From positions 5,628,001 through 5,692,000 of the forward strand of contig NC_013739.1 of assembly GCF_000025265.1 (NCBI RefSeq): DNA of 64,000 nt, written 5' to 3'. Position 1 is the first letter of the stretch; every line of letters starts with the position of its first letter. This stretch comes from Conexibacter woesei DSM 14684 (GTDB lineage: Bacteria > Actinomycetota > Thermoleophilia > Solirubrobacterales > Solirubrobacteraceae). The translations under genes were made by a program, and so were the position numbers. Positions 62,785 through 64,000 of this stretch are shown one piece after another. Below the pieces are notes generated by a model. It searched no databases and had not been told where the DNA came from. It worked only from the letters and a program-made list of their open reading frames with translations.

Positions 62785-63462
62785 ATGGCGACTTATCCGC
62801 GGCGCGAAGATCTGAGCGGGATGAAGCGGTCGGAGGTCCTGAAGGCATCTCCCCGCATGTTCGAGTCGAACCTGCTCGACAGGCTCTCGCGCGTGCACTG
62901 GAGCGTCCCCCCGCTGCTTTTCGGCCCGGCGATCGTGATCGCGCTGGTCGTCTCCTTCGGCGAGATGGCCGTCTGGCAGGTCCCGCTGTTCGCACTCGGC
63001 GGCTACCTCTTCTGGACGCTGACCGAGTACTGGCTGCACCGGATCGTCTTCCACTTCGAGCCCGAAGAGGGCATCGGTGCGCGCCTGCACTGGATCATCC
63101 ACGGCGTCCACCACGACCATCCGAACGACCCGTTGCGGCTCGTGATGCCGCCGTCGGTCAGCGTGCCGCTGGCGGCGCTGTTCTTCTGCCTGTTCGTGCT
63201 GGTGCTCGGCACGCCGAACGCGTACGCGGCGTCCGCGGGCTTCTGGGCCGGCTACCTCGCCTACGACATGCTGCACTACTACGTGCACCACCTTCCGGGC
63301 GGTCGCAAGCCGACGGCGTGGGTCCCGCGCAAGCTGCACGAGCTGCACATGCGCCACCACTTCAAGGAGCACGACAGAGGCTACGGCGTGAGCGCCCCGT
63401 TCTGGGACCACGTCTTCGGCACCGCGACGGGCACTTCTCGGCGAGACAGCGCCGAGCGATGA
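62785..63462 (+). CDS. Fatty acid hydroxylase / sterol desaturase family protein
   Basis: 225 residues. Integral membrane non-haem diiron oxygenase of the FA2H-like group. Histidine clusters are visible: YWLHRIVFHFEP, WIIHGVHHDHPNDP, MLHYYVHHLPGG and ELHMRHHFKEHDRGYG, on a scaffold of three to four membrane helices (LLFGPAIVIALVVSFGEMAV, VPLAALFFCLFVLVLGTPNA). It hydroxylates lipid acyl chains or a related lipid. ATG start. It is followed by a hairpin and then a small RHH protein. Confidence 0.93.
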   Translation: MATYPRREDLSGMKRSEVLKASPRMFESNLLDRLSRVHWSVPPLLFGPAIVIALVVSFGEMAVWQVPLFALGGYLFWTLTEYWLHRIVFHFEPEEGIGARLHWIIHGVHHDHPNDPLRLVMPPSVSVPLAALFFCLFVLVLGTPNAYAASAGFWAGYLAYDMLHYYVHHLPGGRKPTAWVPRKLHELHMRHHFKEHDRGYGVSAPFWDHVFGTATGTSRRDSAER

Positions 63463-63463
63463 C

Positions 63464-63481
63464 GTCTGTCGTACGGCAGAC
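63464..63481. terminator. Near-perfect 18-bp inverted repeat after the hydroxylase gene
   Basis: GTCTGTCGT-ACGGCAGAC: arms differ at one base pair (G-U allowed in RNA), starting 2 bp after the hydroxylase stop. It can be a short terminator hairpin or a binding site for the downstream RHH protein. Confidence 0.45.
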
Positions 63482-63517
63482 GCCATCGGTTGTGATTTCG
63501 CCGGTCTGAGCGCCATT

Positions 63518-63531
63518 CACGCTCTAGCGTG
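63518..63531. promoter_or_regulatory. Palindrome over the RHH gene start region
   Basis: CACGCT-CT-AGCGTG, perfect 6-bp arms, ending 5 bp before the GTG of the RHH gene, where the Shine-Dalgarno should be. It fits an autoregulatory operator of a small ribbon-helix-helix protein. Confidence 0.5.
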
Positions 63532-63536
63532 GATGC

Positions 63537-63764
63537 GTGCACACGACGACCGTCCGCTTCCCGGGCGAGACCTGGAGGCTGCTGAAAGAGGTGTGCGAGC
63601 GCGACGGCATCGCCACCGCGCAGTACATCCGCGAGGCGACGATCGCGCGCCTCGCACAGAGTGCGCACACCCCGCAGACCGAGCGGCTCGACCGCGAGAT
63701 GGTCGAGCTGCGCGCGCGGGTCGAACGGATCGAGCGCGCGCTCCAGCGCCGCATCCCACGGTGA
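63537..63764 (+). CDS. Small ribbon-helix-helix DNA-binding protein with coiled coil
   Basis: 75 residues. The N-terminus reads HTTTVRFPGETWRLLKEVCE then GIATAQYIREATIARLAQS, the beta-strand/helix-helix pattern of CopG/Arc-type ribbon-helix-helix dimers. The second half is a coiled coil with heptads (RLDREMVELRARVERIERAL). It is a dimeric DNA-binding protein, perhaps with an oligomerisation tail. GTG 63537 is used; an overlapping ATG at 63533 is out of frame. No toxin-like partner follows within the window, so an antitoxin role is unsupported here. A palindrome lies over the start region. Confidence 0.75.
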   Translation: MHTTTVRFPGETWRLLKEVCERDGIATAQYIREATIARLAQSAHTPQTERLDREMVELRARVERIERALQRRIPR

Positions 63765-64000
63765 CCGATACGGCTCACGGCGCCGCCCACGCCATCGCCA
63801 TTGGCGACGCTCCAGAACTCGGATAGCGTCGCCGGCGTCGGTGCTCACAGTGGAGGCGAGCCACACGGCGACGCCACGCCCCGCCGGTTCCCCCACGGCG
63901 GGTGGCATGCGAGCGCCCGACACGCCGCGACGTGGCGCCTCGGCTCCAACTCCCCCACGCGGAGCCGGGGCGCCAGCGGTCGCCCGCCGACGTGACCCTG
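63765..64000. other. No gene recognised at the right edge
   Basis: 236 bp to the end of the window. Short open frames on both strands lack recognisable motifs or a Shine-Dalgarno. I see no RNA gene or repeat here. Confidence 0.4.

Noticed and set aside
63537-63764. RHH protein as an antitoxin of a toxin-antitoxin pair.
   Set aside because: No overlapping or adjacent small toxin-like gene is visible before the right edge.

Overview
The window is GC-rich actinobacterial chromosome. Third codon positions are nearly all G or C, yet arginine is often encoded by AGA. The gene content fits the class Thermoleophilia, order Solirubrobacterales (Conexibacter-like): type-E succinate dehydrogenase, Thermus-type malate dehydrogenase, short conserved proteins of that group, and a large Alu-containing SRP RNA upstream of dnaX. 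This placement is my inference from content, not from a database search. I see no insertion sequence, prophage, CRISPR array or integrase.

1-12.5 kb is housekeeping and stress. It holds an FmdB-like zinc ribbon, glycyl-tRNA synthetase behind a perfect CIRCE (HrcA) operator, a diiron R2-like protein fused to an SCP2-like domain, an LmeA-like lipid-binding protein with a TetR regulator, Lon translationally coupled to an Hsp20, a metallo-beta-lactamase-fold hydrolase with a Cys-rich mini-protein, an SDR protein, an SRPBCC protein, a coiled-coil/AT-hook/winged-helix DNA-binding protein, and malate dehydrogenase. 12.6-29.9 kb holds an AidB-like acyl-CoA dehydrogenase, an M32 carboxypeptidase, an M50 protease with CBS domains, sdhA-sdhB-sdhE, a LuxR-type regulator with a degenerate receiver, a CpsB-like PHP phosphatase, asd-lysC, recR-ybaB-dnaX, the SRP RNA, and an ECF sigma factor divergent from an LPFTG surface protein.

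30.2-61.3 kb is a continuous exopolysaccharide (EPS) locus of about 25 genes and the most interesting part of the window. It has a WbaP-type initiating transferase, two Wzy/O-antigen-ligase proteins, a Wzx flippase, a Wzz/BY-kinase, an Alg14 partner next to a fusion of an Alg13-type glycosyltransferase with a D-glucuronyl C5-epimerase domain, at least five further glycosyltransferases, a NodB deacetylase, and two secreted heparin-lyase-I-like proteins. Its right side is a tailoring module: three FemAB/CelD-type (PF13480-like) acyltransferases, a separate GNAT, a sugar-nucleotide epimerase, an NAD-synthase-like amidating enzyme, a second asparagine-synthase-like amidotransferase, an acyl carrier protein and an acyl-AMP ligase. 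I propose a cell-surface glycan containing epimerised uronic acid (glycosaminoglycan-like) and decorated with acyl or amino-acyl groups. Its chemistry is not established by sequence alone.

The right end carries tRNA-Val(CAC), a small membrane protein, a strong bidirectional terminator, a secreted Thermoleophilia-type protein, a fatty acid hydroxylase and a small ribbon-helix-helix protein with a palindrome over its start. Many long open frames on the opposite strand are by-products of high GC3 and were left out.
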